From Collinsella sp. AF02-46-1 (GTDB taxonomy: Bacteria; Actinomycetota; Coriobacteriia; Coriobacteriales; Coriobacteriaceae): 64,000 nucleotides of DNA. The stretch spans positions 1 to 64,000 of the forward strand of contig NZ_QSBV01000014.1 of NCBI RefSeq assembly GCF_003465825.1, written 5' to 3'. A program made the translations under genes and the position numbers. The stretch's first letter is position 1. Every line of letters starts with the position of its first letter. This document shows positions 37,383-46,382 of the stretch, one piece after another. Below the pieces are notes generated by a model. It was not told where the DNA came from. It saw only the letters and a list, made by a program, of their open reading frames with translations, and made no database searches.

Positions 37383-38659
37383 TAATCGAGTCCGGAGAAT
37401 GAGGGGTATGCGCTCTCGCCGTGCTGACTCGCATCCAGGCCCAGTGCCTCGTCGGCCTCGTCCACGCGCAGGCTACCGTGGAACAGCGCCTTGACCACCG
37501 CGGCGATCACCAAGTCGAGCATCAGCACAATAACGACCGTCACCACAATGCCCAGAACCTGCGAGACAAGCAGCGACACGTCGCCCGTGTAGAACAGGCC
37601 GCCCTTACCGGTCCACGAGAGCTCCGGCACGCAGAACAGGCCCGTGAGCACACCGCCCAAGATGCCGCCGATACCGTGGCAACCGAACGCGTCGAGCGCA
37701 TCGTCGTAGCCGAACTTGGTCTTAAGATGGCTGATGGCCAGATAGCAGACGGGCGATACGATCAGGCCCATGACCAGCGCCGCCCACGGCTCGACAAAGC
37801 CCGCACCCGGCGTAACCACCACAAGGCCCGCAACCAAACCGGTGCTAGCACCCACCAGCGTGGGACGACCGGTGTGCACGCGCTCGACGACAAGCCACGA
37901 GACCATGCCCGCCGCGCTGGCCGTCACGGTGTTGAGGATGGCGAGTGCCGCCACGGCGTCGGCCTTAAACTCGCTGCCGCCGTTAAAGCCAAACCAACCA
38001 AACCAAAGTAGACCGGCGCCCAGCGCCACAAACGGCACGTTATGCGGACGGTAGCTCACCATGCCAAAGCCGCGACGACGGCCGAGCATTAAGCAGAGAA
38101 TCAGGCCCGTGAGACCGGACGAAATGTGTACCACGTCGCCGCCGGCAAAGTCGAGCGCGCCGATGATGTCGCCGATAAAGGAACCATCGCCGCCCCAAAC
38201 CATGTGGGCGAGCGGCGCATAGACCACGAGCAGCCAAATGCCCAGGAAGGCCGTCATGGCACCAAACTTAACGCGGCCTGCCAGACTGCCCGTAACGATA
38301 GCGGCGGTGATCATGGCAAACGCCATCTGGAAGGCGATGTTGATGATCTGAGGGTAGACGGCACCATCCGCAGCATTGCCCTCGGCCGCCTGCAGCACCT
38401 GGTTGAGCACCGGCAGGCACAGCAACTGGTCAAAGCCGCCAATAAACGGGCTAGAACCGTCGCCACCGTAGGCCAGCGACCAGCCGGCAACAATCCACAG
38501 CACACCAACCAGGCCAATGGCGCCAAAGCACATAAGCATGGTGTTGATGACATTTTTGCGCCTGGACAGGCCGCCATAGAAAAACGCCAGACCCGGTGTC
38601 ATTAAAAACACGAGCATGGTGCAGATGAGCATAAACGTTGTCGATCCCGTATCGTACAT
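37382..38659 (-). CDS. amtB: Ammonium transporter AmtB
   Basis: A 425-residue trimeric channel protein with 11 predicted membrane helices. Motifs are MLVFLMTPGLAFFYGGLSRRKN, DFAGGDVVHISSGLTGLILC (family signature) and FGCHGIGGILGGVLTGLF with the pore-lining histidine. The start chosen (38659) is preceded by AAGGGGGAG. Two earlier in-frame ATGs lack this. The PII gene follows downstream, the classic amtB-glnK arrangement, so ammonium uptake is likely gated by PII. Confidence 0.95.
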   Translation of the reverse strand: MYDTGSTTFMLICTMLVFLMTPGLAFFYGGLSRRKNVINTMLMCFGAIGLVGVLWIVAGWSLAYGGDGSSPFIGGFDQLLCLPVLNQVLQAAEGNAADGAVYPQIINIAFQMAFAMITAAIVTGSLAGRVKFGAMTAFLGIWLLVVYAPLAHMVWGGDGSFIGDIIGALDFAGGDVVHISSGLTGLILCLMLGRRRGFGMVSYRPHNVPFVALGAGLLWFGWFGFNGGSEFKADAVAALAILNTVTASAAGMVSWLVVERVHTGRPTLVGASTGLVAGLVVVTPGAGFVEPWAALVMGLIVSPVCYLAISHLKTKFGYDDALDAFGCHGIGGILGGVLTGLFCVPELSWTGKGGLFYTGDVSLLVSQVLGIVVTVVIVLMLDLVIAAVVKALFHGSLRVDEADEALGLDASQHGESAYPSFSGLD

Positions 38660-38857
38660 TCGCTCCCCCTTGGTCGCATGAACGTTGTCGGCGCTCATGA
38701 TGCGGCCGAGGGGCAACTGGTGTAGACCAGATACGGCGTTGTTAAACGCTGCGTTGTCGAATGGAAACGGCACCGCAATCTTGGAAACGGCGCGGCAACG
38801 GACGCGAAACGAACGGGAAACGTGCGAACGAGAAGGGCGCGCTTGGCTCCGCTCTGG

Positions 38858-39877
38858 CTAGCGCCGGAACAGCTCGCGGGCTCGGTCGCGGAGGTCGGTA
38901 GCTCGAATGACACCCTCGTAACGATTGATGCGCAGACGCGGGAAGGCGTTAAAGAAGCGTAGGTCGCGGCGGCTGAGTGACACGCTCGGTACCGGGCGGC
39001 TCATGCGCTTGCCGGCAAGGCGACGACCGAGCGACGGACGCGGCATACTCGGCGCGGCATCGGCCACGCGGCGGGCAGCGAGCGCCAGGCCGCGAGCACC
39101 ATCCGAGATAAACGTCGGCATCGAAGTCTTCTCGCGCAGGGCATCGAGCGCCGCGTCGCCCAGCTCGGCCAGCCAAGCGTTAACGGCGCGACCGCGGATA
39201 TGCGTCTGCGCCACCGAGTCAATCGCCGAATCGGGAATACGTTCGAGCATAGAGTCGGAGGCGTCGGCAAGCGACTCATTGATGCGGTCGGCAAGGTCGG
39301 CACGCACACGCTCAAGCTGATCGGACAGACGCCGCCAGCTCGCCAACGAGCACACCGCATCGACCATCATCGCGACCGCGACGATAAAGGCGGCCAAGCG
39401 CACGATTAGCACCGGCAGATGGCCAAGCAGCCCCAGCAATGCCGGCTCCACTAAACGGCAAATACACAACGCACCCAAGCCAAACGCGCAGGCCCAGTAC
39501 AGGCAGATGCGTCCGTGCAGGTTAAACGGCAGATGCGAGTAATCCCAAAACCGGGCACCCGTCGTTTTTTCCAACAGCACGCCCACGCTATATTCGATCA
39601 CGCTGCATACGAGCGCGGCAGCGACAAACTGGCTCGAGGCGTCTGGGATTCCACGCAGCAGCAACCAGCACGCAATGCCGCCCGCACCGTAGATGGGACA
39701 ACACGGCCCTAGCAAAAAGCCGCTGTTGGCAAAGCGTCCGTGGTTGAGCATGGCGCAGACTGTCGACTCCCATACCCAGCCGCAAAAACCGTAGAAGGCA
39801 AACGAGAGTACCAGCGCCGAGAGCGGACAGGCGGCAAGCGTCGCGCCGTCAAATGCCATGTCGATCGCGGTTCCCAC
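38858..39877 (-). CDS. CmpB-like putative ABC transporter permease (membrane protein)
   Basis: A 339-residue protein. The N-terminal half has five or six hydrophobic segments with the family pattern FYGFCGWVWESTVCAMLNHG, FANSGFLLGPCCPIYGAGG and TGARFWDYSHLPFNLHGRIC. The C-terminal ~140 residues are soluble and Arg-rich. The family carries the name 'putative ABC transporter permease', but no ATPase is nearby and the role is unproven. It overlaps nothing and lies 3 bp after the HD-domain gene, so both are co-transcribed. Confidence 0.85.
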   Translation of the reverse strand: MGTAIDMAFDGATLAACPLSALVLSFAFYGFCGWVWESTVCAMLNHGRFANSGFLLGPCCPIYGAGGIACWLLLRGIPDASSQFVAAALVCSVIEYSVGVLLEKTTGARFWDYSHLPFNLHGRICLYWACAFGLGALCICRLVEPALLGLLGHLPVLIVRLAAFIVAVAMMVDAVCSLASWRRLSDQLERVRADLADRINESLADASDSMLERIPDSAIDSVAQTHIRGRAVNAWLAELGDAALDALREKTSMPTFISDGARGLALAARRVADAAPSMPRPSLGRRLAGKRMSRPVPSVSLSRRDLRFFNAFPRLRINRYEGVIRATDLRDRARELFRR

Positions 39878-39880
39878 CGT

Positions 39881-40438
39881 CTACCCACTCCTCTTTTCGT
39901 TCGATTCTTTGCTCGAGCCGTCACTCGGGCCCTCGTTCAAATCGTTCGCGCCGCCTTTGCGCGGCAGACGGCCGGCAATCGTCTCGCGCAGTGCGCACCA
40001 TTTATCCGCCAGGCACACAATCCATGCCTCACGACACGTCGGCGGCACCGGTACCAGCGGAAACATATGCCGTACGATAATATTCCGCTCGCGCGGCGTC
40101 AGCTCAAAATCTTCCTCCGCACGCGCCAAGGCAAAAAACGGGTGACGAAAGCCATGCAGTCGATGGCTTGGGTCGGGATCGTGCCAGTCATAGAGAAAGT
40201 AATCGTGCAGCAGGGCCCCGCGCAGCAGCGATAAGCGGTCGACGGAGATACCGACGCGGCCCAGGCGCTCGGCAAAGGACAGACTTGCCCGCGCTACCGA
40301 GGTCACATGCGTATAGACCGTCACATCGCCATGTTGGATAAACTCATGCATCAGGTCCAAGCGGCCCGCCTGGGCAAGCTGACGGGCGGCATCGTCGACC
40401 TCGCGCGCGATTTTCTCGGCACGAACGGTATCGGACAT
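39881..40438 (-). CDS. HD-domain phosphohydrolase family protein
   Basis: A 185-residue HD-superfamily protein. The metal-binding residues are His44 in VYTHVTSVARAS, His78-Asp79 in LLRGALLHDYFLYDW and probably His in RHPFFALARAEEDF, with a final VRHMFPL. The C-terminal tail is polar. Such proteins hydrolyse phosphate esters of nucleotides. The substrate is unknown. It is the first gene of a two-gene operon with the CmpB-like membrane protein, 3 bp downstream. GGAGGCC precedes the ATG. Confidence 0.85.
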   Translation of the reverse strand: MSDTVRAEKIAREVDDAARQLAQAGRLDLMHEFIQHGDVTVYTHVTSVARASLSFAERLGRVGISVDRLSLLRGALLHDYFLYDWHDPDPSHRLHGFRHPFFALARAEEDFELTPRERNIIVRHMFPLVPVPPTCREAWIVCLADKWCALRETIAGRLPRKGGANDLNEGPSDGSSKESNEKRSG

Positions 40439-40666
40439 GCGGCCTCCTTCCGGCGGCGCTCGGCGGCAAGCCGCGGCCTGCGCGCAATGAATAAAATCAT
40501 CATCGAATTTACCAGTATGGCATCGGACAAAACGTTTTGCCCCACCAGTTGGCGAATTACCGCGCCGCCGTCACATATCAAACGCCAAAATGTGCGAGAC
40601 TGTCTTGTGCAATTGTGCCGGCCGAGGGAGTGCCGGCGCACGATTCGCATGGAGTAACCCACAACG

Positions 40667-42448
40667 ATGCTGCTTACGCAAACGACAACGCCCGAGGACG
40701 TCAAGGCTCTCGATCGCGCCGAGCTTCCGCTGCTCTGCGGCGAGATCCGCCACGCCATTCTCGAAAGCTCCGCCGCCGTCGGCGGGCACGTTGCCCCCAA
40801 CCTGGGCGTCGTTGAGCTTACGGTTGCGCTCCATCGCGTGTTTAACTCCCCCATCGACAAGATTGTCTTTGATGTTTCGCACCAGACCTACGCCCACAAG
40901 GCGCTGACTGGGCGCGCGTACACTTATATCGACCCGGCACGCTACGGCGAGGCCTCTGGTTTTGCCAATCCTGACGAGTCCGAGCACGACCTGTTCGCCA
41001 TGGGCCACACCTCCACGTCGGTGAGCCTGGGCTGCGGCTTGGCGCACGCTCGTGACCTGGCGGGCGATGCGTACAACGTCATCACCATCATTGGCGACGG
41101 TTCGCTTTCGGGCGGTCTGGCGTTTGAGGGCTTTAACAATGCCGCCGAGCTCGACAGCAACCTGATCATCATCGTCAACGATAACGACCAGTCCATCGCC
41201 GAAAACCACGGTGGCCTGTATCGCAATCTGGCCGAGCTACGCGCCAGCAACGGCACCTGTGAGCGCAACGTTTTCCGCGCGATGGGGCTCGACTACTGCT
41301 ATCTGGACACCGGCAACGATGTGTTGGCCCTGGTCGACACGCTGCAGGAGCTGCGCGATATCGATCATCCCATCGTGCTGCACGTCTCCACCGCAAAGGG
41401 CAAGGGCTTTGAGCCAGCCCAGAGCGACCCCGAGCGCTGGCATCATGTGGGTCCGTTTGACATGGCGACTGGGCGCAAGCTCTGCCCGGGCCATCCGAGC
41501 GAGCCTGCGCCGCGCACCTATGCCGACATTACGGGCGAGGCGCTCAGCGCCGCCATCGAGCGCGATCCGCAGGTCGTGGGCATCACGGCCGCCACGCCCT
41601 ACATTATGGGCTTTACACCCGAGCTTCGCGCTGCCGCCGGCAAACAGTTCGTCGATGCGGGCATTGCCGAGGAGCACGCTGTGACCTTTGCCACCGCGCT
41701 TGCACGCTCGGACGCCAAGCCAGTCTTTGGTGTGTACGGCACGTTTTTGCAGCGCGCCTACGACGAGCTGTGGCACGACCTGTGCCTCAACGACGCCCCG
41801 GCAACCATCCTGGTGTTTGGCGCGTCGATCTTTGGCACCACATCCGAGACGCACCTCTCGTTCTTCGATATTTCCATGCTGGGCGCTCTTCCCAACATGC
41901 ACTACTTGGCGCCGGCCTGCATGGAGGAATATCTGTCCATGCTGAGCTGGTCGCTCGACCACCGCGAGCATCCCGTGGCGATCCGCGTACCGGGCATTGG
42001 CCTGGTGAGCCGTCCCGACCTTGCGCCCGCCGAAGGCACCGACTACAGCGCCGTTCGCTACAACGTGGTGCGCCAGGGTCGCGACGTAGCAGTGCTCGCG
42101 CTCGGCGATTTCTTTGAGCTGGGCGAGCGCGTGGCAAACCGCTTGGCTGCCGAGTACGGTATCGAGGCCACGCTCGTCAACCCGCGCTTTGCAACCGAGC
42201 TTGACCGTGAGTTCCTCGACAGCCTTGTCGCTGAGCATCGCGTTGTCGTCACCCTCGAGGACGGCATCTTGGACGGTGGCTGGGGCGAGCGCGTGGCATG
42301 TTATCTGGCCTGCACGCCGCTGCGCACGCGCACCTTTGGCATCGCCAAGGGCTTCCCCGACCGCTACGACCCCAACGAGTTGCTCGCTCAGAACGGCATG
42401 ACGGTCGAGAACATGGCCGCCGAAGCCGTAAGGCTACTCAACGAGTAA
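40667..42448 (+). CDS. dxs: 1-deoxy-D-xylulose-5-phosphate synthase family enzyme (Dxs-like)
   Basis: A 593-residue thiamine-diphosphate enzyme of the Dxs/transketolase type. Motifs are VGGHVAPNLGVVELTVALH, FDVSHQTYAHKALTGR, FAMGHTSTSVSLGCGLA, the TPP site GDGSLSGGLAFEGF ending in NDNDQSIAEN, and the C-terminal FVDAGIAEEHAVTFATALA. Dxs condenses pyruvate and glyceraldehyde 3-phosphate for isoprenoid and thiamine synthesis. It is shorter than typical Dxs (~620) and has a compressed middle, so it could be a divergent paralogue with another acceptor. GGAG lies rather far (13 bases) upstream. Confidence 0.85.
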   Translation: MLLTQTTTPEDVKALDRAELPLLCGEIRHAILESSAAVGGHVAPNLGVVELTVALHRVFNSPIDKIVFDVSHQTYAHKALTGRAYTYIDPARYGEASGFANPDESEHDLFAMGHTSTSVSLGCGLAHARDLAGDAYNVITIIGDGSLSGGLAFEGFNNAAELDSNLIIIVNDNDQSIAENHGGLYRNLAELRASNGTCERNVFRAMGLDYCYLDTGNDVLALVDTLQELRDIDHPIVLHVSTAKGKGFEPAQSDPERWHHVGPFDMATGRKLCPGHPSEPAPRTYADITGEALSAAIERDPQVVGITAATPYIMGFTPELRAAAGKQFVDAGIAEEHAVTFATALARSDAKPVFGVYGTFLQRAYDELWHDLCLNDAPATILVFGASIFGTTSETHLSFFDISMLGALPNMHYLAPACMEEYLSMLSWSLDHREHPVAIRVPGIGLVSRPDLAPAEGTDYSAVRYNVVRQGRDVAVLALGDFFELGERVANRLAAEYGIEATLVNPRFATELDREFLDSLVAEHRVVVTLEDGILDGGWGERVACYLACTPLRTRTFGIAKGFPDRYDPNELLAQNGMTVENMAAEAVRLLNE

Positions 42449-42450
42449 GA

Positions 42451-42489
42451 AAACCTCCGCAAGGGAAGCACCCCTGCGGAGGTTTTTGT
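42451..42489 (+). terminator. Terminator of the dxs-like gene
   Basis: A perfect 11-bp stem AAACCTCCGCA / TGCGGAGGTTT followed by TTG and TTTT, directly after the stop codon. Confidence 0.92.
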
Positions 42490-42504
42490 TTTCACGACAC
42501 GATT

Positions 42505-42722
42505 ATCTCAATCTGTAACATCTAGGGCCCGAATTTCCGTCTACCTGTTACAGATTGAGATAAGACATCTTAGTCCCAGACCTTTGTCTCAATCTGTAAC
42601 AGATAGGGACCTTTTGGCCGTCCAGATGTTACAGATTGAGACATTCGAATTCCCCTGAAGAGAAAATCTCGATCTGTAACAGTTACTCGGCAAAAACGGC
42701 TGCAGATGTTACAGATTGAGAC
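42505..42722. repeat. Three tandem hairpins with identical stems and 25-nt loops
   Basis: Six inverted copies of TCTCAATCTGTAACA make three hairpins: 42505-42520/42546-42561, 42586-42601/42627-42642 and 42667-42681/42707-42721. The first two stems are perfect over 16 bp and the third has one change (CGATC for CAATC). Each loop is exactly 25 nt and the repeat period is 80-81 bp. Loop sequences differ but share TAGGG early in the first two. The array lies between dxs and the amino acid importer. Confidence 0.9.
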
Positions 42723-42754
42723 AAAGCAGCGAGACAGGCCACCACATCTGCAAG

Positions 42755-42790
42755 AACCACCACAAAGGTGCCTGTCCCTTTTTGGTAGGT
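42755..42790. repeat. Stem-loop repeat, hybrid copy (left arm of one type, right arm of another)
   Basis: The left arm AACCACCACAAAG and loop GTGCCTGTCCC match the copy at 18172-18208, while the right arm TTTTTGGTAGGT matches the copy at 13320-13330. Pairing is therefore imperfect. Confidence 0.7.
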
Positions 42791-42832
42791 ACAATAACCC
42801 ATAAGGTAAGTATGTTTCTGAGTTATTTCGTG

Positions 42833-42862
42833 TTGACCCATTTGAGCGCGATGGGGTATAAC
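42833..42862 (+). promoter_or_regulatory. Sigma-70-type promoter of the amino acid importer
   Basis: TTGACC (42833-42838), an 18-bp spacer, then TATAAC (42857-42862), 43 bp before the start codon of the binding-protein gene. It is one of the clearest promoters in the window. Confidence 0.7.
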
Positions 42863-42905
42863 TCTACTCAACCGCTAGGGATTTTATTGAGAAAGGTGTT
42901 CTCCC

Positions 42906-43901
42906 ATGAGCAAGAACCTCTCCCAGCAGGTCGTTCTCGACCGCCGCGGCTTCGTTGCCGCCACCTTCGCAACCGTCGCCGGCCTTGGTCTTGCCGGCTG
43001 CTCCGACACCAGCGCCGAGGCCGACAAGGGTTCCGCCGCCGGCTCTTCCAAGAGCTCCGAAGATGCCGAGGCTTCCACCACGCTCGACGCTAAGGCATTC
43101 GACAAGCTCGTCGACAACGGCCCCAAGGCCGATGACGATGCCATCGCCGCCAGCACCTGGGCCACGGCCGTCAAGGACGCCGGTGTCTTTAAGATCGGTG
43201 GCGTTCAGACCTCCACGCTCTTCTCCCTCCTCAACGAGAAAGACGGTCAGACCCGCGGCTTCGACGCCGGTATCGCACAGCTTCTGTCCAACTACATTCT
43301 GGGCGAGAACAAGGTCGAGATCACCCAGGTGACCTCGGACACGCGCGAGTCCGTCCTGCAGAACGGCCAGGTCGACGCCGTCTTTGCCACCTACACCATC
43401 ACTGACGATCGCAAGAAGCTCGTCTCCTTTGCCGGTCCCTACTACTACACCCAGCAGGCCATCCTGGTGCTCGCCGACAACGACGACATCAAGAGCGTCG
43501 ACGACCTGGCCGACAAGAACGTCGCCGTCCAGTCCGGCTCCAACGGCCCTGCCATCCTGGAGGAGCTCGCTCCCAAGGCCAGCCAGCAGGAGTTCAAGAC
43601 CGACGAGGAGGCCCGCCAGGCACTCCAGCAGGGTCGCGTTGACGCCTACGTCATCGACAACAACATGCAGCAGAGCGCCCTAGTCCGCGAGCCCGGTAAG
43701 TATAAGATCGCCGGCAAGCCCTTCGGCAGCAAGGAGCCCTATGGCATCGGCCTGCCGCTCGATTCCGACGGCGTCGCCTTCGTTAACGACTTCCTTAAGA
43801 AGATTGAGGACGACGGCACCTGGACCGAGCTGTGGCAGATCTGCATCGGTGACCGCACGGGTGACACCAATGTTCCCGAGCTGCCCGAGATCGGCGCCTA
43901 G
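42906..43901 (+). CDS. Amino acid ABC transporter substrate-binding lipoprotein
   Basis: A 331-residue extracellular binding protein. The signal peptide reads DRRGFVAATFATVAGLGLAGC with a lipobox cysteine at about residue 32. A Ser/Ala/Glu linker follows, then a type II periplasmic-binding fold: FKIGGVQTSTLFSLL, GFDAGIAQLLSNYIL, QVDAVFATYTITDDRKKLVSF and PYYYTQQAILVLADN. The set resembles glutamate/polar amino acid receptors. The twin arginine near the signal peptide is notable. It is the first gene of the importer operon, and a hairpin at 43990-44015 separates it from the permeases. Confidence 0.93.
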   Translation: MSKNLSQQVVLDRRGFVAATFATVAGLGLAGCSDTSAEADKGSAAGSSKSSEDAEASTTLDAKAFDKLVDNGPKADDDAIAASTWATAVKDAGVFKIGGVQTSTLFSLLNEKDGQTRGFDAGIAQLLSNYILGENKVEITQVTSDTRESVLQNGQVDAVFATYTITDDRKKLVSFAGPYYYTQQAILVLADNDDIKSVDDLADKNVAVQSGSNGPAILEELAPKASQQEFKTDEEARQALQQGRVDAYVIDNNMQQSALVREPGKYKIAGKPFGSKEPYGIGLPLDSDGVAFVNDFLKKIEDDGTWTELWQICIGDRTGDTNVPELPEIGA

Positions 43902-43989
43902 GCAACGCGCCTAGTAACGGCCGCAACGAAACCTTACGGAAACGCACGGTGCGCTTTATTGCGCTAAACTGTTTCTTCACTGAGTTGTC

Positions 43990-44019
43990 GGGGCTTCCGT
44001 ACACACGGGAGCCCCTTTC
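43990..44019 (+). terminator. Intra-operon attenuating hairpin
   Basis: GGGGCTTCCGT / ACGGGAGCCCC (one mismatch, 4-nt loop) followed by TTTCC, 20 bp before the first permease start. It may reduce read-through so that binding protein is made in excess over permeases. Confidence 0.75.
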
Positions 44020-44039
44020 CTTATCGGCGGGAGGTCCGC

Positions 44040-44699
44040 ATGAGTCTCTCCGAGCTCTGGTCGCTCTATGGCCAGAACTACATTGACGCGCTGCTAGCAA
44101 CCTGGGGCATGACGCTTGAGTCGTTTGCCATCGCCATGGTGCTGGCCGTCGCCGTCACCGTGATGCGCGTGTCGCCGCTCAAACCGCTGCGCGTCTTTGG
44201 CGACCTGTATGTCCAGGTCTTCCGTAACATCCCCGGCATCGCGCTGCTCATTATCGTCGTCTACGCGCTGCCGCCGCTCAAGGTCGTCCTGCCCTACCGC
44301 ACCTGCGTCATCGTCGCCACAGTGCTCTTGGGTTCTGCCTTTGGCTCCGAGAACTTTATGAGCGGCATCAACACCGTCGGTGTCGGCCAGGTGGAAGCCG
44401 CCCGCTCGCTGGGCATGAGCTTCAGCCGTATCCTCGCCAAGATCGTGATTCCGCAGGCGCTGCGCTCGAGCGTGCTGCCCATGACCAACCTCTTTATCGC
44501 CGTCATGCTCACCACCGCGCTCGGCAGTCAGGTGCCGCTTAAACCGCAGGAGCTCACCGGCGTGGTGAGCTACATCAACACGCGCTCGCTCGGCGGCGTC
44601 GCCGCGTTCTTTATCTCGGCGCTCGGCTACCTGGGCACGGCCTTTGTGGTGAGCCACATTGGCAACTATATCGATAAGAAGGTGAGGATCCTCCGATGA
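44040..44699 (+). CDS. Amino acid ABC transporter permease (first subunit)
   Basis: A 219-residue polar amino acid permease (HisM/GluC type) with about five membrane helices. It contains FRNIPGIALLIIVVYALPP and the cytoplasmic EAA loop VEAARSLGMSFSRILAKIVIPQAL, which docks on the ATPase. GGGAGG precedes the ATG. The stop codon overlaps the next permease by the ATGA arrangement, so the two are translationally coupled. Confidence 0.93.
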   Translation: MSLSELWSLYGQNYIDALLATWGMTLESFAIAMVLAVAVTVMRVSPLKPLRVFGDLYVQVFRNIPGIALLIIVVYALPPLKVVLPYRTCVIVATVLLGSAFGSENFMSGINTVGVGQVEAARSLGMSFSRILAKIVIPQALRSSVLPMTNLFIAVMLTTALGSQVPLKPQELTGVVSYINTRSLGGVAAFFISALGYLGTAFVVSHIGNYIDKKVRILR

Positions 44700-45529
44700 G
44701 CAAGCACTCCACCTCCGCGCTCACCATGCGCGATGCGCTCTACGAGGCTCCCGGCCCCAAGATGCGCGCCAAGATTCGCGTCGGCACCGCCATCTCACTT
44801 GTTGCCGTGGCCGCGCTCATCGCTCTGGTACTGCAGCGCTTTTATGTGACCGGCCAGCTTTCGGTCCATTACTGGTACTTCTTTACGCACCTCACCACCT
44901 GGAAGTTCCTGCTTGCCGGTTTTGAGGGCACAGTAAAGGTCGCGCTCACCGCCGGCGCCATCGCGCTGGTACTGGGCTTAGCCCTCATGCTCGGCCGTAC
45001 CAGCGACATCAAGCCGCTGCAGCTGGTCTGCCGCGTGTTCACCGATTTCTTCCGTGGCGTGCCGAGCCTGCTGTTCATCTACTTCTTCTTTTTGGTGCTG
45101 CCCCAGTACAAGATCGCGCTGCCGTCGTTTTGGATGCTCACGCTTCCCGTCGCGCTCGCCGCAGCCGGCGTACTCGCCGAGATCTTCCGCGCCGGCGTCA
45201 ATGCCGTGCCGCGCGGCCAGGTCGAGGCCGCCCAGGCGCTCGGTCTCTCCAAGGCTAAAATCACCTTTAAAATCGTGCTGCCGCAGGCCATTCGGTTTAT
45301 CATTCCGTCGTTGATTTCGCAGCTTGTGGTCGTCGTCAAAGACACCACCGTCGCCTACGTGGTGAGCTACCCCGACCTTATGCAAAACGCCCGCGTGCTC
45401 ATTACCAACTACGACGCCCTCGTGTCGGTCTACCTGGTGATCGCGGTCATCTATATCCTCATCAACGTCGCAATCAACAAGGCCGCTGTCTACGTTTCGC
45501 ACAAAACCGGCGCGACCATCATTCGCTAA
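44696..45529 (+). CDS. Amino acid ABC transporter permease (second subunit)
   Basis: A 277-residue permease with an N-terminal cytoplasmic stretch of ~30 residues and about five helices. It contains FRGVPSLLFIYFFFLVLP and the EAA loop VEAAQALGLSKAKITFKIVL. It pairs with the upstream permease to form the membrane channel of the importer. It starts inside the upstream stop codon (ATGA overlap at 44696-44699). Confidence 0.93.
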   Translation: MSKHSTSALTMRDALYEAPGPKMRAKIRVGTAISLVAVAALIALVLQRFYVTGQLSVHYWYFFTHLTTWKFLLAGFEGTVKVALTAGAIALVLGLALMLGRTSDIKPLQLVCRVFTDFFRGVPSLLFIYFFFLVLPQYKIALPSFWMLTLPVALAAAGVLAEIFRAGVNAVPRGQVEAAQALGLSKAKITFKIVLPQAIRFIIPSLISQLVVVVKDTTVAYVVSYPDLMQNARVLITNYDALVSVYLVIAVIYILINVAINKAAVYVSHKTGATIIR

Positions 45530-45565
45530 CGATTTACCATTTCGAGTCATAAGGAGCCGAGCACC

Positions 45566-46330
<765 letters not shown>

Positions 46331-46382
46331 CCCAATTGCCATATCCGCTCGCCATGACCATCCAAACTCGAAAGCAACACCT

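Noticed and set aside
42505..42722. CRISPR array
   Set aside because: Repeats alternate in orientation, giving hairpins of 80-bp period. There are too few units and no cas genes.
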